Shown here: in pieces, positions 27,801 to 34,581 of the stretch | Layout of the letters: every line of letters begins with the position of its first letter | How positions within the stretch are numbered: position 1 is the stretch's first letter | From: Phormidesmis sp963789215 | GTDB taxonomy: Bacteria; Cyanobacteriota; Cyanobacteriia; Phormidesmidales; Phormidesmidaceae | Reading direction: 5' to 3' | NCBI GenBank assembly: GCA_963789215.1 | Contig: CAWBJY010000011.1 | Span: forward strand, 992,001-1,056,000 | DNA: 64,000 bases | Notes under the pieces: model-generated | The model's database searches: none | Seen by the model: the letters and a program-made list of their open reading frames with translations, nothing else | What the model was told of the DNA's origin: nothing | Translations under genes and position numbers: made by a program

Positions 27801-28157
27801 GACTTAGGCAAAATTTTTGTAGTAGTATGCGAGCTAATTTTATTGTCTTCTATTCCGCCTGGTGTCGCAAAATCTAAGAAGAGAGAAATCACAGGCAAAA
27901 TCTCGAAGATCCGTCGTTTGATAAAAGAGCTAAAAGAGAACGATCAGTTTCCTTTTGCAAAAGCAGAAGCCTGCGGTCAAACCCGTTATAACGCCCATCT
28001 CGCAGAGCATTACGTTCAGTTTGAGTCCTACGTTGAGAAGTTTCTGACTAAGCTTCAGTCAAGCAAAGCTGAGCGCGGTAGTAGTGTTCAGAGCCGCGAT
28101 CAAATTGTTACTGCTGTCTTTAGAATTATTAGAGGAGAGACAAATGTACTGCCGTAG
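24855..28157 (+). CDS. Large unknown protein, 1100 residues
   Basis: I do not recognise this protein. It is soluble, rich in charged residues, and appears mostly helical. Residues 1-330 are charged helices, about 340-480 look like a mixed alpha/beta section (PLPLFIWRSHQ, YRVRVHFYINLPDGYDIRF), and about 560-800 contain repeat-like helices that recall TPR-type solenoids. No nuclease, ATPase or protease motif stands out. It lies downstream of the STAND gene and shares operator-like sites with the divergent 125-residue gene. A role in the same accessory system is inference only. The start ATG at 24855 has a weak GAGG upstream. Confidence 0.8.
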   Translation: MSNSSGALGRKRDLDDQNRDRQVYRYLLTLSGLPLTSKVPQMPNETRLAEQWGFAANRIFVRRVLRSVLYKRFYRDKEDEQLPVPGLTLSKLVGILEALQDYQEREQVLDEDSRASHIITPEEKLKALGLFFQLSAEERKRLSLQLPKGNVLLNQIIEKVADPSGPYSKENVHRLYRFFLQQLGEQSSKSFADVLRDAGEVTPQDFIKKVVAEYVDWRLAGLEARDKGEVEKQLVDKVEREINRIELQSGLDQVKQYRSRDDIQGHEQFEYFTADFIRRLIHSVVDNELITDEFPVHLKYFEIRRIKPLPLFIWRSHQPNGLLNPFLLGDEQEGKSVEGLERQVAYRVRVHFYINLPDGYDIRFKDLTAQSKVTERRRLEFSEEVVGIGCPTSHITTAINRVLFWDIPVLDGYTPIVDGVYCNDEVMGGTPNSPVWSHAVARLYKTQDAEDAIAHDVPCDEVATRAETASADFCGFDLIETSAKAALLARLKLIKQVLASQPGVSASEYISQLCFRIEESTALNKAQDAICHYPFSLRAMEGRLEETVFNQRYRQRRPGFVFEVPASGDSWSVIALEAQIAIAEANLKEGLTHIARRYLEAIQPFFEGNIADKVSNLMLAKYYLCWFRYEYLSDLDDAVYPQPDRYVAVRQAEAYIAKAESHLQRRLKVYEKMDELPQVNLHPQFYLLSRVYAHRAKLHIFFSKYMPRLALEETLLKPIEQLEKARIYAAQDGDPAMYAQWSAYQGWCYLMLAYLGDFESSALDGFSHDGCLDWAERLVDHAKLCYSANGKICYQQMKDAGGRTTQYVAVKETASDGKVREKYYGKYGSTMVEMVPLIRELLQTEQGTSGQQYMEESNVVSLDVSLLKEARQDENSSIYLFGMQSSILLFAQGMLMLCKHHENDEALSEDIEKTVMRLFTYCCAIASDGTIRNENPATWPKNTAPGSIVLDRAFPDESAGEDLQSRDRLLQCLYPHRLTQFTDLGKIFVVVCELILLSSIPPGVAKSKKREITGKISKIRRLIKELKENDQFPFAKAEACGQTRYNAHLAEHYVQFESYVEKFLTKLQSSKAERGSSVQSRDQIVTAVFRIIRGETNVLP

Positions 28158-28264
28158 AGCTTAGACAGCATCAGGCGTTTCTGCGGATTAGAATAGGCTA
28201 AGAGACAGCGATTAAACAGAACGCAATCTAATCTGATACGATAAGCGGTACGCAATGGTACTTT

Positions 28265-28385
28265 ATGCATTCTTTATCTGTACAGGAAGCTAGAGCTAAT
28301 TTGTATCGACTGATTGATGAGGTCGCTGAACACCACAAGCCGATTGAGATTTCGGGTAAACGAAATGGCGCAGTATTAGTATCAA
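28265..28385 (+). pseudogene. Phd/YefM-type antitoxin, 5' part, cut by an insertion sequence
   Basis: The first 40 codons read MHSLSVQEARANLYRLID and continue to GKRNGAVLVS, the N-terminal DNA-binding fold of Phd/YefM antitoxins. The frame is interrupted after 28385 by an insertion sequence. Removing the element and one copy of the 7-bp duplication restores an 82-residue antitoxin ending at 29977. As it stands the frame continues into the element for 18 foreign codons to a stop at 28439-28441, so only a truncated protein lacking the toxin-binding tail could be made. Confidence 0.9.
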
Positions 28386-28417
28386 CAGATAGATCTAAAA
28401 TTAGTGCCTGCGAATTG

Positions 28418-29760
28418 TCAGAGGGGTATCAGTTTATCTAAAGCAGCCACAGAACAGAGATTCAAAGCCTCCATCCAAGGAATATTATGAAGTTCGGCAC
28501 CAAAGAACTCAGCCAAGGACTGTCCGGCTTTTTTAGCATCGGGGAGAAAGGGCCTGAGGTTATTGACGATAGCCCAAGCATTGAGCATGGGGTCGATACT
28601 ATCGGTGGCTCGAAATTGGCCGAAGGAGAGCAGTTTCTCATCTAAGAATCGCATGGAGCGGTCTAACGCAGAGGAGAAGGCTGGGGCACTCTCAAACTTG
28701 AGATGATTGGTGAACATAACTCGCTTTTGAAAGAGAATGTCCAATCGCTTGAGTAAGATGGGTTCGTCAACATGTTGTTCTCTCAATCGTCGAATTCGCT
28801 GAGAGAATGCGGCTAGGGAAGGGGAAGCAAAGACCTGGTCAAAGTCGGTTTTGAGCTGCTGACGGTCTGAGTAAGGATACTCGGGATGGGCCTGTGAGAA
28901 CTCTGTGAGAGTGGCACTCACCCGCTTGCGACCGTGCAAGTTGCATTCGATTAAATCAATGCCGGGGACCAATGTTTTCCAGGCATTTTGAACCGCTTGC
29001 CAGCCATCAGTCGTCGCCGATTTAGGGGTATAAAAAACCTCGGGAGACCATAATGCCTCGGTTTTCCCGGCCGCTTCGATAGTCCCTAAGGCATTGACAA
29101 TCACTTCATCGAACGCGGCTTCATCAGTCCGTTCCATCCACTCGGTATACCAAATTAGCTCTTCTTGAGACAAGAGAAATAGGTAGATTCGAGTTCCATT
29201 TAAGGTGGCAAATTTCTCATCGGTCAGAATATGGGCGGGGGGGTAAGCCCCAGACGCATCAGCATCAACGACACGGGGATTAAATTGCCTAACCATTGAA
29301 CTAAATACCACACCCAGCCCGGATGCCAGCCGCCGCCGGGATGGCTCCATTCATAGAGCTTCGCAGTTTCTCGTTGACTCAATCCCATCCCCAGACTCAT
29401 CTCCAGCAACTTTCCCAGGCAGTCGGTATCCTGGCGACGATAACGCGCGATAAAGCTCGGTAGAACTGTAAACACGGCCCGGCAACAGCAGCATTTGACC
29501 CGACAGATGGGGACGGTTTGTTTCTCCCCTTGCCAGCCCTGCAACTGGCGCTCTATTTGACTATGAACCGTGTAGCGGCTCGGATCACTGCACACTAACT
29601 TATGCTTGTCCGGGGTCAGTTGGGCTTGCAGGGGCTTTTGAATGTACTCGATATACGCTTGGTGACGCTTGCCTGACGCCACTAGGTCTAAATACGCCTG
29701 TTGGGTCGAACCGAAATAAACGATCGCGGTTCGATTTTGGTTCCGGGGGGCTTTAGGCAT
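28418..29760 (-). CDS. Transposase made from two frames by -1 frameshift
   Basis: The first frame (ATG 29760 to stop 29224) has a Cys-rich part (CRVKCCCC) that may bind zinc and a helix-turn-helix (GLSQRETAKLY). The second frame ends at 28418 and carries a likely DDE-type catalytic part (LTDEKF, TTDGWQAV). The frames overlap; the first ends shortly after a run of seven C on the coding strand (plus positions 29237-29243). The context C-CCC-CCG is a slippery heptamer, and a -1 shift there gives one protein of about 445 residues. The DDE assignment is tentative. Confidence 0.75.
29237..29243 (-). promoter_or_regulatory. Candidate -1 frameshift site in transposase
   Basis: Seven consecutive C on the minus strand sit where the first transposase frame must pass to the second. 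In the zero frame the order is C-CCC-CCG, which permits both tRNAs to re-pair after a -1 slip. Confidence 0.55.
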
Positions 29761-29849
29761 GGTTTTCACCAGGGTCTCAGATTCCCAAAGCTTACGCCCT
29801 CAAACGGTTTCTGTCACTAGGCACTAAATTTTGATCTACGTGGTATCAA

Positions 29850-29977
29850 AAGAGGACTGGGAAGCCATTCAGGAAACGCTTTACCTAACTAGCATTCCTG
29901 GAATGACTGAGTCTATTAAAACGGCAGCAGCAGAGCCTGTTGAAGAATGTACGCCGATTGAGGAAATAGACTGGTGA
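29850..29977 (+). pseudogene. Phd/YefM-type antitoxin, 3' part
   Basis: After the insertion sequence the antitoxin frame resumes with KEDWEAIQETLYLTSIPGM and runs to TGA at 29975-29977. EDWEAIQETLYL is a typical YefM stretch before the toxin-binding tail. There is no start codon with a ribosome-binding site at its beginning, so this fragment is unlikely to be translated on its own. It overlaps the toxin start by four bases (GTGA). Confidence 0.9.
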
Positions 29978-30238
29978 GTTGGGGCCATTGTCCTTTCTAA
30001 ACAGGCTAAGAAAGACGTAAAGAACATCACAAATTCTGGGTTGGAAAATAGAGCTAGAAATCTGCTAAGTGTTTTACAGCGAGATCCTTACGAGCCACCA
30101 TACGAGAAGCTAAAGGGCGATCTAAAGGAATACTATTCTCGAAGGATTGATGTTAAGCATCGCCTGGTTTATCAGGTCATAGAAGAGTCGAAAGTAGTCA
30201 AGGTTTTGCGTATGTGGAGCAGGGCTGTTTCATTCTAA
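29974..30238 (+). pseudogene. YoeB/Txe-type toxin with +1 frameshift at codon 4
   Basis: The expected start GTG at 29974 overlaps the antitoxin stop, as in intact yefM-yoeB pairs. It reads M-S-W-G, then one extra base (a C at 29985-29986) moves the frame. Without it the protein continues IVLSKQAKKD, then PPYEKLKGDL, YYSRRIDVKHRLVYQV and KVLRMWS, a clear YoeB/Txe mRNA-endonuclease sequence with the His in KHRLVYQ and near-complete C-terminus. In the shifted frame it meets a stop after eight codons. Reinitiation at TTG 30041 would lack the first third. So the toxin is probably inactive. Confidence 0.85.
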
Positions 30239-30295
30239 ATGACGGATTTTATGAATTAACGAGGATGCGTGGTTTTAGGTTTTTAAGCTACAAGC

Positions 30296-30667
30296 CTACG
30301 ATGGCTTAAATCCTGCAAATTCGTTGACTAAATCTAGAATGAAATGACCCTGGTAGATAAGTTCGGGTCTTATCTCACTTCTCTCCATTACCTCAGCCGT
30401 TTCACGGATAAAGTCCGACTCTGAGGAGAGATACTTTACTAAGAAGACAGGATCATCTTCATGCGGAGGCCGTCCAAACACATCAGAAAAATCTGCCTGA
30501 GCACTTTCAAGAGCATCTATAGCTTCCTCTACAAGCGGAACTATTCGCATTACTTCTCCTGAATCATCCCTTACCCATTCGAAGTTTTTGTCCCAACAGC
30601 ATTCACCGTAAAATCTTTGGGTTCCACACGGACATAATTCGGTTGAACTTAGCTGGGTGTTTGCCAT
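30296..30667 (-). CDS. Small SEC-C motif protein
   Basis: A 123-residue protein with CPCGTQRFYGECC near residue 12, a match to the SEC-C zinc-binding motif found at the end of SecA and in many small proteins. The rest is acidic and helical without another known motif. ATG 30667 is preferred to the TTG two codons upstream. It lies in the same direction as the HigBA-type pair and could be a passenger of the island. Zinc binding is expected, function unknown. Confidence 0.7.
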   Translation of the reverse strand: MANTQLSSTELCPCGTQRFYGECCWDKNFEWVRDDSGEVMRIVPLVEEAIDALESAQADFSDVFGRPPHEDDPVFLVKYLSSESDFIRETAEVMERSEIRPELIYQGHFILDLVNEFAGFKPS

Positions 30668-30725
30668 CTTCAATAAGTTTCCTGAGCTACTTAGACTAGG
30701 TAGAACAACAAAATATCCTGTGCCT

Positions 30726-31034
30726 TCACGATTCTATTCTATTCATAGGTTGAACTGTTAACTTGAATCCTAAAGCTTTTGCTACCTTAGCTACTGTAGA
30801 AAAAGTAGGATTACCCTCAGGAGATAGTGCTTTGTATAGACCTTCCCTACTTAGCCCTGTATCTCTAGACAGCTGGCTCATGTTTCTGGCCCTTGCGACT
30901 ACACCTAACGCATGGACAATAAAAGCGGGATTGTCGCTAGCCTCTTCGAGACAGGCTTCCATATATAGCTGAATATCTTCTTCCGTCTCTAGGTACTCTG
31001 CGGAATCCCAAAGCGTTGTTTCAAGAGCCATCAT
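30726..31034 (-). CDS. HigA-type antitoxin with helix-turn-helix
   Basis: A 102-residue protein with the HTH region ARNMSQLSRDTGLSREGLYKALSPEG and a C-terminal segment FSTVAKVAKALGFKLTVQP, typical of the addiction-module antidote family that partners RelE/HigB-like toxins. ATG 31034 is chosen because GGAGGA in the end of the toxin gene sits at the right distance; it starts one base after the toxin stop. Toxin-first gene order is the hig layout. It likely represses its own operon as well as neutralising the toxin. Confidence 0.88.
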   Translation of the reverse strand: MMALETTLWDSAEYLETEEDIQLYMEACLEEASDNPAFIVHALGVVARARNMSQLSRDTGLSREGLYKALSPEGNPTFSTVAKVAKALGFKLTVQPMNRIES

Positions 31035-31035
31035 T

Positions 31036-31332
31036 CTAATCCTCCAGTTGTTTTGCAAGTTCTTGCGCTCTTTTGATATCAGATTTTTGCGATTTTTTAT
31101 CACCACCGAGCAAGAGAACGATAATGACTAAACCTTGTCGTACGAAATAAACTCTATAGCCAGGGCCATAGTGGATTCTAAGTTCGCTGACGCCTAAACC
31201 AACCGGCTCGACATCGCCTATATTCCCACTCTTCAATCGATCAATACGGGCTTGAATACGAACTCTAGCTCTACGATCCTTCAGCGTTTTCAGCCATTTG
31301 GAAAATATCTTTGTTTGGCGAATTTCGAGCAT
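31036..31332 (-). CDS. RelE/HigB-type toxin
   Basis: A 98-residue basic protein with the pattern IFSKWLKTLKDRRARVRIQARIDRL, GVSELRIHYGPGYRVYF and LLLGGDKKSQ, matching the phage-derived Gp49/HigB-like branch of the RelE/ParE toxin superfamily. Such toxins cut mRNA on ribosomes. The frame is intact and the antitoxin follows directly, so this pair is probably functional, unlike the neighbouring YefM/YoeB locus. The start is ATG 31332. Confidence 0.88.
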   Translation of the reverse strand: MLEIRQTKIFSKWLKTLKDRRARVRIQARIDRLKSGNIGDVEPVGLGVSELRIHYGPGYRVYFVRQGLVIIVLLLGGDKKSQKSDIKRAQELAKQLED

Positions 31333-31525
31333 GAACTAAATATTACTCATAGACGATCTAGCTGTCAATCATGGTTATCAGCTATGTTTGGATCAGTCGC
31401 CTTGTGCTTGGCTTATCGACATGTTGATTTAGACCCATCAGAGCTTGCAATTAGGTAGCCTCTATTCACTCATTTCTGTCAGGGTCTTTCTTCGCTCTAC
31501 AATGATTCCAGACTCAAAAAATAGG

Positions 31526-31566
31526 AAAAACCTTGATGTAGACAAAAAATGCTGTCTACATCAAGG
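31526..31566 (-). terminator. Terminator of the FtsH-like gene
   Basis: CCTTGATGTAGACA (31531-31544) and TGTCTACATCAAGG (31553-31566) form a perfect 14-bp stem with an 8-nt loop. On the minus strand it is followed by TTTTT, 46 bases past the stop of the protease gene. Confidence 0.9.
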
Positions 31567-31611
31567 CAATACGTAAGGAAGGGTTCAGTCAAGAGAATTG
31601 AGAGATAACCA

Positions 31612-33417
31612 CTATGCTACCTGACCAGTCGCTAGCCAGATTTGCGTATTGACAGGCATTTGAGCCTGAGAGAGCATCTCTTTTAGCTGCTCGTCTTCTA
31701 GCACTTCTTCATCTAGCAGCACCTGCGTCATGCGCTCTAGCAAGTCGCGATTTAGATTCAAGATGGCAACGGATGTGTCGCGAGCCTGATGAATAGACTG
31801 TTTTACAAGGTCATCAATTTTGCCTGCGACTTCTCCGCCTATGGCTCGGCGAGTGCTGCCGCTGTCTAAGAACTGAGACTGCGTTTTTTCAAAGGCAATC
31901 GGACCAAAATCTGCGCTCATGCCGTATTGAGTGATGGCTTTTTCGGCGAGATCGGTTGCTTTTTGAATGTCGTCGCTAGCACCAGTAGAGACTTTGCCAA
32001 AAACGACTTCTTCTGCCGAGCGTCCGCCGAGAAGTGTGGCAATTTGGCCGCGTAGTTCGTCTTCTAGCATCAAAAAGCGATCTTCTTCGGGGGTTTGCAT
32101 GGTGTAGCCCAAGGCTCCTTTGCCGCGCGGGACGATGGAGATTTTAGAGACTTGGCTGCTGCCTGGCATGAGCGCTCCCACTAAGGCATGACCGACTTCG
32201 TGGTAGGCGACGATTTTGCGCTCTTGAGTCGTGAGGACGCGCGATCGCTTTTCTAACCCAGCCACTACTCGCTCAATGGCCTCCTTGAAGTCTGCCATGA
32301 TGACCGCTAGGCGGTTGTTTCTAGCTGCTAGTAAAGCCGCTTCGTTAATCAGGTTTGCTAGATCTGCGCCTGCGAAACCAGATGTATGAGAAGCCAGCGT
32401 CTCAAAATCTACATCCTCACTCATGAGAACATGACGAGAGTGCACTTTCAAAATCTCTAACCGTCCGCTTTTATCAGGACGATCTACTAAGACCTGCCGG
32501 TCAAAGCGACCTGCTCGCTTCAGGGCGGGGTCTAGAATTTCAGGCCGGTTGGTGGCTGCAATCAGGATGACACCAGCGTTGCCATCGAAGCCGTCCATTT
32601 CGGTGAGGAGCTGATTGAGCGTTTGCTCTCGCTCATCGTTGCCGCCGTTGGGATTATTGCCACCGCGAGACTTGCCGATGGCGTCTAGCTCGTCGATAAA
32701 GACAATGCAAGGAGCCTGCTTTTTCGCTTTGCTGAACAAGTCGCGGACTCTAGACGCGCCTACGCCAACGTACATTTCTACAAATTCGGAGGCCGCAACG
32801 CTTAGAAAAGGAACATTTGCCTCGCCAGCGACCGCTTTGGCTAGCAAGGTTTTACCTGTTCCTGGTGGGCCTACTAACAAAACGCCTTTTGGCATCTTTG
32901 CGCCAATCTTGCGATATTTGTCTCCGTCTTTGAGAAAATCAACAACTTCTTTCAGCTCTTGTTTAGCTTCATCTACGCCTGCGACATCAGCGAAGGTAAC
33001 CGTCGCTTTTGCCTTGCCTTTCGACTGAGTGTTGTTGTTGTTGTATACGCGGGCTTTAGTTTTGCCAGTGCTGCCCATTGGATTGCTAATGCCACTCATG
33101 CCGCCATTTTTGCTGAGCCAGGCGAAGGCACCGACTAGTGCGCCGGTAGAAAGTAGCAGGCCCACTAAGTTGGCTGCCGTATTCGTGGCATGATCAGAGA
33201 GATCGGTGAGCTGTACTTTGTGGTGGCTAAGCAGCGCTTTCAACTCATCTACAGTCTGTGTTGTGGGTAGCTGCGTGGAGTAGCGCTTGCCGCCTAGCGC
33301 CATTTTTAGCCGATATTCCAGGCGGTCATGCTTGATAGATACTTGTTGTATTTTTTGATCTTTTAGATCGCTTAAAAATGTGCTGTAAGTTGACTGTGAA
33401 CTGGTTTGCGTCTTCAT
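31612..33417 (-). CDS. FtsH-like AAA zinc protease lacking the first membrane segment
   Basis: A 601-residue protein from ATG 33417 (GTG 33426 is possible). The AAA domain has Walker A GPPGTGKT (183-190), Walker B FIDELDA (about 240-246) and the second region of homology (AGRFDRQV). The peptidase has HEVGH (406-410) and the downstream GASDD, so it should be active. Ordinary FtsH has two membrane segments around a periplasmic domain; here the N-terminus is soluble and only one hydrophobic segment (about 83-101) is seen. The lumenal-type domain would therefore lie on the other side or the protein be differently inserted. A role in membrane protein turnover is likely. Confidence 0.88.
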   Translation of the reverse strand: MKTQTSSQSTYSTFLSDLKDQKIQQVSIKHDRLEYRLKMALGGKRYSTQLPTTQTVDELKALLSHHKVQLTDLSDHATNTAANLVGLLLSTGALVGAFAWLSKNGGMSGISNPMGSTGKTKARVYNNNNTQSKGKAKATVTFADVAGVDEAKQELKEVVDFLKDGDKYRKIGAKMPKGVLLVGPPGTGKTLLAKAVAGEANVPFLSVAASEFVEMYVGVGASRVRDLFSKAKKQAPCIVFIDELDAIGKSRGGNNPNGGNDEREQTLNQLLTEMDGFDGNAGVILIAATNRPEILDPALKRAGRFDRQVLVDRPDKSGRLEILKVHSRHVLMSEDVDFETLASHTSGFAGADLANLINEAALLAARNNRLAVIMADFKEAIERVVAGLEKRSRVLTTQERKIVAYHEVGHALVGALMPGSSQVSKISIVPRGKGALGYTMQTPEEDRFLMLEDELRGQIATLLGGRSAEEVVFGKVSTGASDDIQKATDLAEKAITQYGMSADFGPIAFEKTQSQFLDSGSTRRAIGGEVAGKIDDLVKQSIHQARDTSVAILNLNRDLLERMTQVLLDEEVLEDEQLKEMLSQAQMPVNTQIWLATGQVA

Positions 33418-33712
33418 GGTTAGCACTCGCTAATATGGACGTTAAGAAGCCGGTGTCCGGTTCACAATCAAACTTCTCAACAACTTGATTATGCAGTTGT
33501 TGTTTGGCCCAAAAAAGATGTAATAACCTCACCGTTTTTCGAGCGATCGCGCTGCTTTGTCTTGTTTGTGTACGGTTGCTACGATAATTCTTTCGGGTTT
33601 GCCGAAGAGATCGGCCTCTAGGCTTGCGCAATTTCTGCGATCGCCCCCTAAAATTAGATCCTACTCAAGTACAAAACTAAGTACAAAAGGCAAAAACATC
33701 TTTAAGCAAGCC

Positions 33713-34039
33713 ATGAATTCTGCGACTAAACAAACCATTCGAGCTGCCGCCGCTTCGCCTACGGCGGTAAAAGAGCGAGCCAAAAGCGTTGTCAAAGAGA
33801 AGTATCCAAACTATAAAATTATCGTGCTGAACGACGATTTCAATACGTTTCAGCATGTGGTTGCTACGTTGACAACTTACATTCCTGGTATGGATGGCGA
33901 CACGGCTTGGGACTTAGCTCACGAAATTCATAATCAGGGGCAGGCCGTTGTGTGGACAGGGCCTTTGGAGCAGGCGGAGCTCTATCATTCGCAGCTCATT
34001 CGAGCGGGTTTGACGATGGCTCCGTTGGAAAAAGCTTAG
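33713..34039 (+). CDS. clpS: ClpS-type adaptor of Clp protease
   Basis: A 108-residue protein with YPNYKIIVLNDDFNTFQHVV and TAWDLAHEIHNQGQAVVWTG, the conserved core of ClpS, which delivers N-end-rule substrates to ClpC/ClpA. The NDD-x-x-T/N-x-x-x-V motif of the binding pocket is present. The ATG at 33713 is chosen; the upstream part of the frame looks non-coding. Cyanobacteria often have two ClpS paralogues; this one has a basic Ala-rich N-terminal extension. It is divergent from the FtsH-like protease gene. Confidence 0.88.
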   Translation: MNSATKQTIRAAAASPTAVKERAKSVVKEKYPNYKIIVLNDDFNTFQHVVATLTTYIPGMDGDTAWDLAHEIHNQGQAVVWTGPLEQAELYHSQLIRAGLTMAPLEKA

Positions 34040-34085
34040 GGATTCGTCCGCTGCAAGCGATACCTTACAATCAGTACCGTAGTGG

Positions 34086-34559
34086 GTGGCTGGGAATGTG
34101 GGCAGAAAAGGGACTGGCAAGGGCGTTTCTAAGAAGAAGGCTAAGCTCAAAAAAGATAAAGAAACGGCTCAGCCTAATCATGAGTCGACTAGCCAACCGT
34201 CTTCTACAGAGAGTTCAGCTCAGCCTCAGGGCAAATCTGACAAAATAGTGGCTTCTAAGAAGGCTGCGGCTGGCGGTGCTAATAAGGCTCGACTGGTGAT
34301 TACGCACTCTACCTATATTCCCGGCTTGATCAAGCTTTTAGAGAAGTTGGCTAAGTACCCAGAGATTCAAACGATTACGCCAGCGGTGATTTCACGCGTG
34401 AAGTCTAACTCGCCTCGGCTGCGGCTAAGGATATCGGTGACTATTCGAGGTGGGTACAAGCTAATTGCGCGTAAGAGTAAGTCGGCTCAAGAGGTGTTCG
34501 TAATTACGCACTGGAGTCAGGCGGAGCTAGAGCAGGCGATCGCACAAATCATCTCCTGA
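34086..34559 (+). CDS. DUF2103-like protein
   Basis: A 157-residue protein from GTG 34086. Residues 1-65 are Lys/Ser/Gln-rich and probably disordered. The remainder has LVITHSTYIPGLIKLLEKLA, TPAVISRVKSNSPRLRLRIS and GGYKLIARKSKSAQEVFVIT, which recall the cyanobacterial DUF2103 family, described as possibly metal-binding; function unknown. It lies 46 bases after clpS and 22 bases before trm1, so the three may be one transcript. The start is uncertain because the N-terminal part is not conserved. Confidence 0.65.
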   Translation: MAGNVGRKGTGKGVSKKKAKLKKDKETAQPNHESTSQPSSTESSAQPQGKSDKIVASKKAAAGGANKARLVITHSTYIPGLIKLLEKLAKYPEIQTITPAVISRVKSNSPRLRLRISVTIRGGYKLIARKSKSAQEVFVITHWSQAELEQAIAQIIS

Positions 34560-34581
34560 CTGTACTCCTGGCTGTATTGGT

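Larger units (their letters stand above)
28386..29842 (-). mobile_element. Complete insertion sequence, 1457 bp, with 23-bp ends and 7-bp target duplication
   Basis: Left end 28386-28408 and the reverse complement of right end 29820-29842 match at 19 of 23 positions (both contain TAGATC and end TTAGTGCC). The target duplication GTATCAA is at 28379-28385 and 29843-29849. The element carries one transposase gene in two overlapping frames on the minus strand. Its insertion disrupts an antitoxin gene. The IS family could not be assigned by eye. Intact ends and duplication suggest a fairly recent insertion. Confidence 0.93.

Noticed and set aside
28265..28441. A continuous 58-codon frame starting like an antitoxin
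   Set aside because: Only the first 40 codons belong to the antitoxin; the rest is the insertion sequence end read in a chance frame.
31252..31458. Plus-strand 68-codon frame opposite the HigB-type toxin
   Set aside because: Mostly antisense to the toxin gene, no ribosome-binding site, no recognisable sequence.
33326..33631. Minus-strand frame overlapping the start of the FtsH-like gene, considered as the missing first membrane segment
   Set aside because: The translation is basic and not hydrophobic, and it is in a different frame, so it does not supply the segment.
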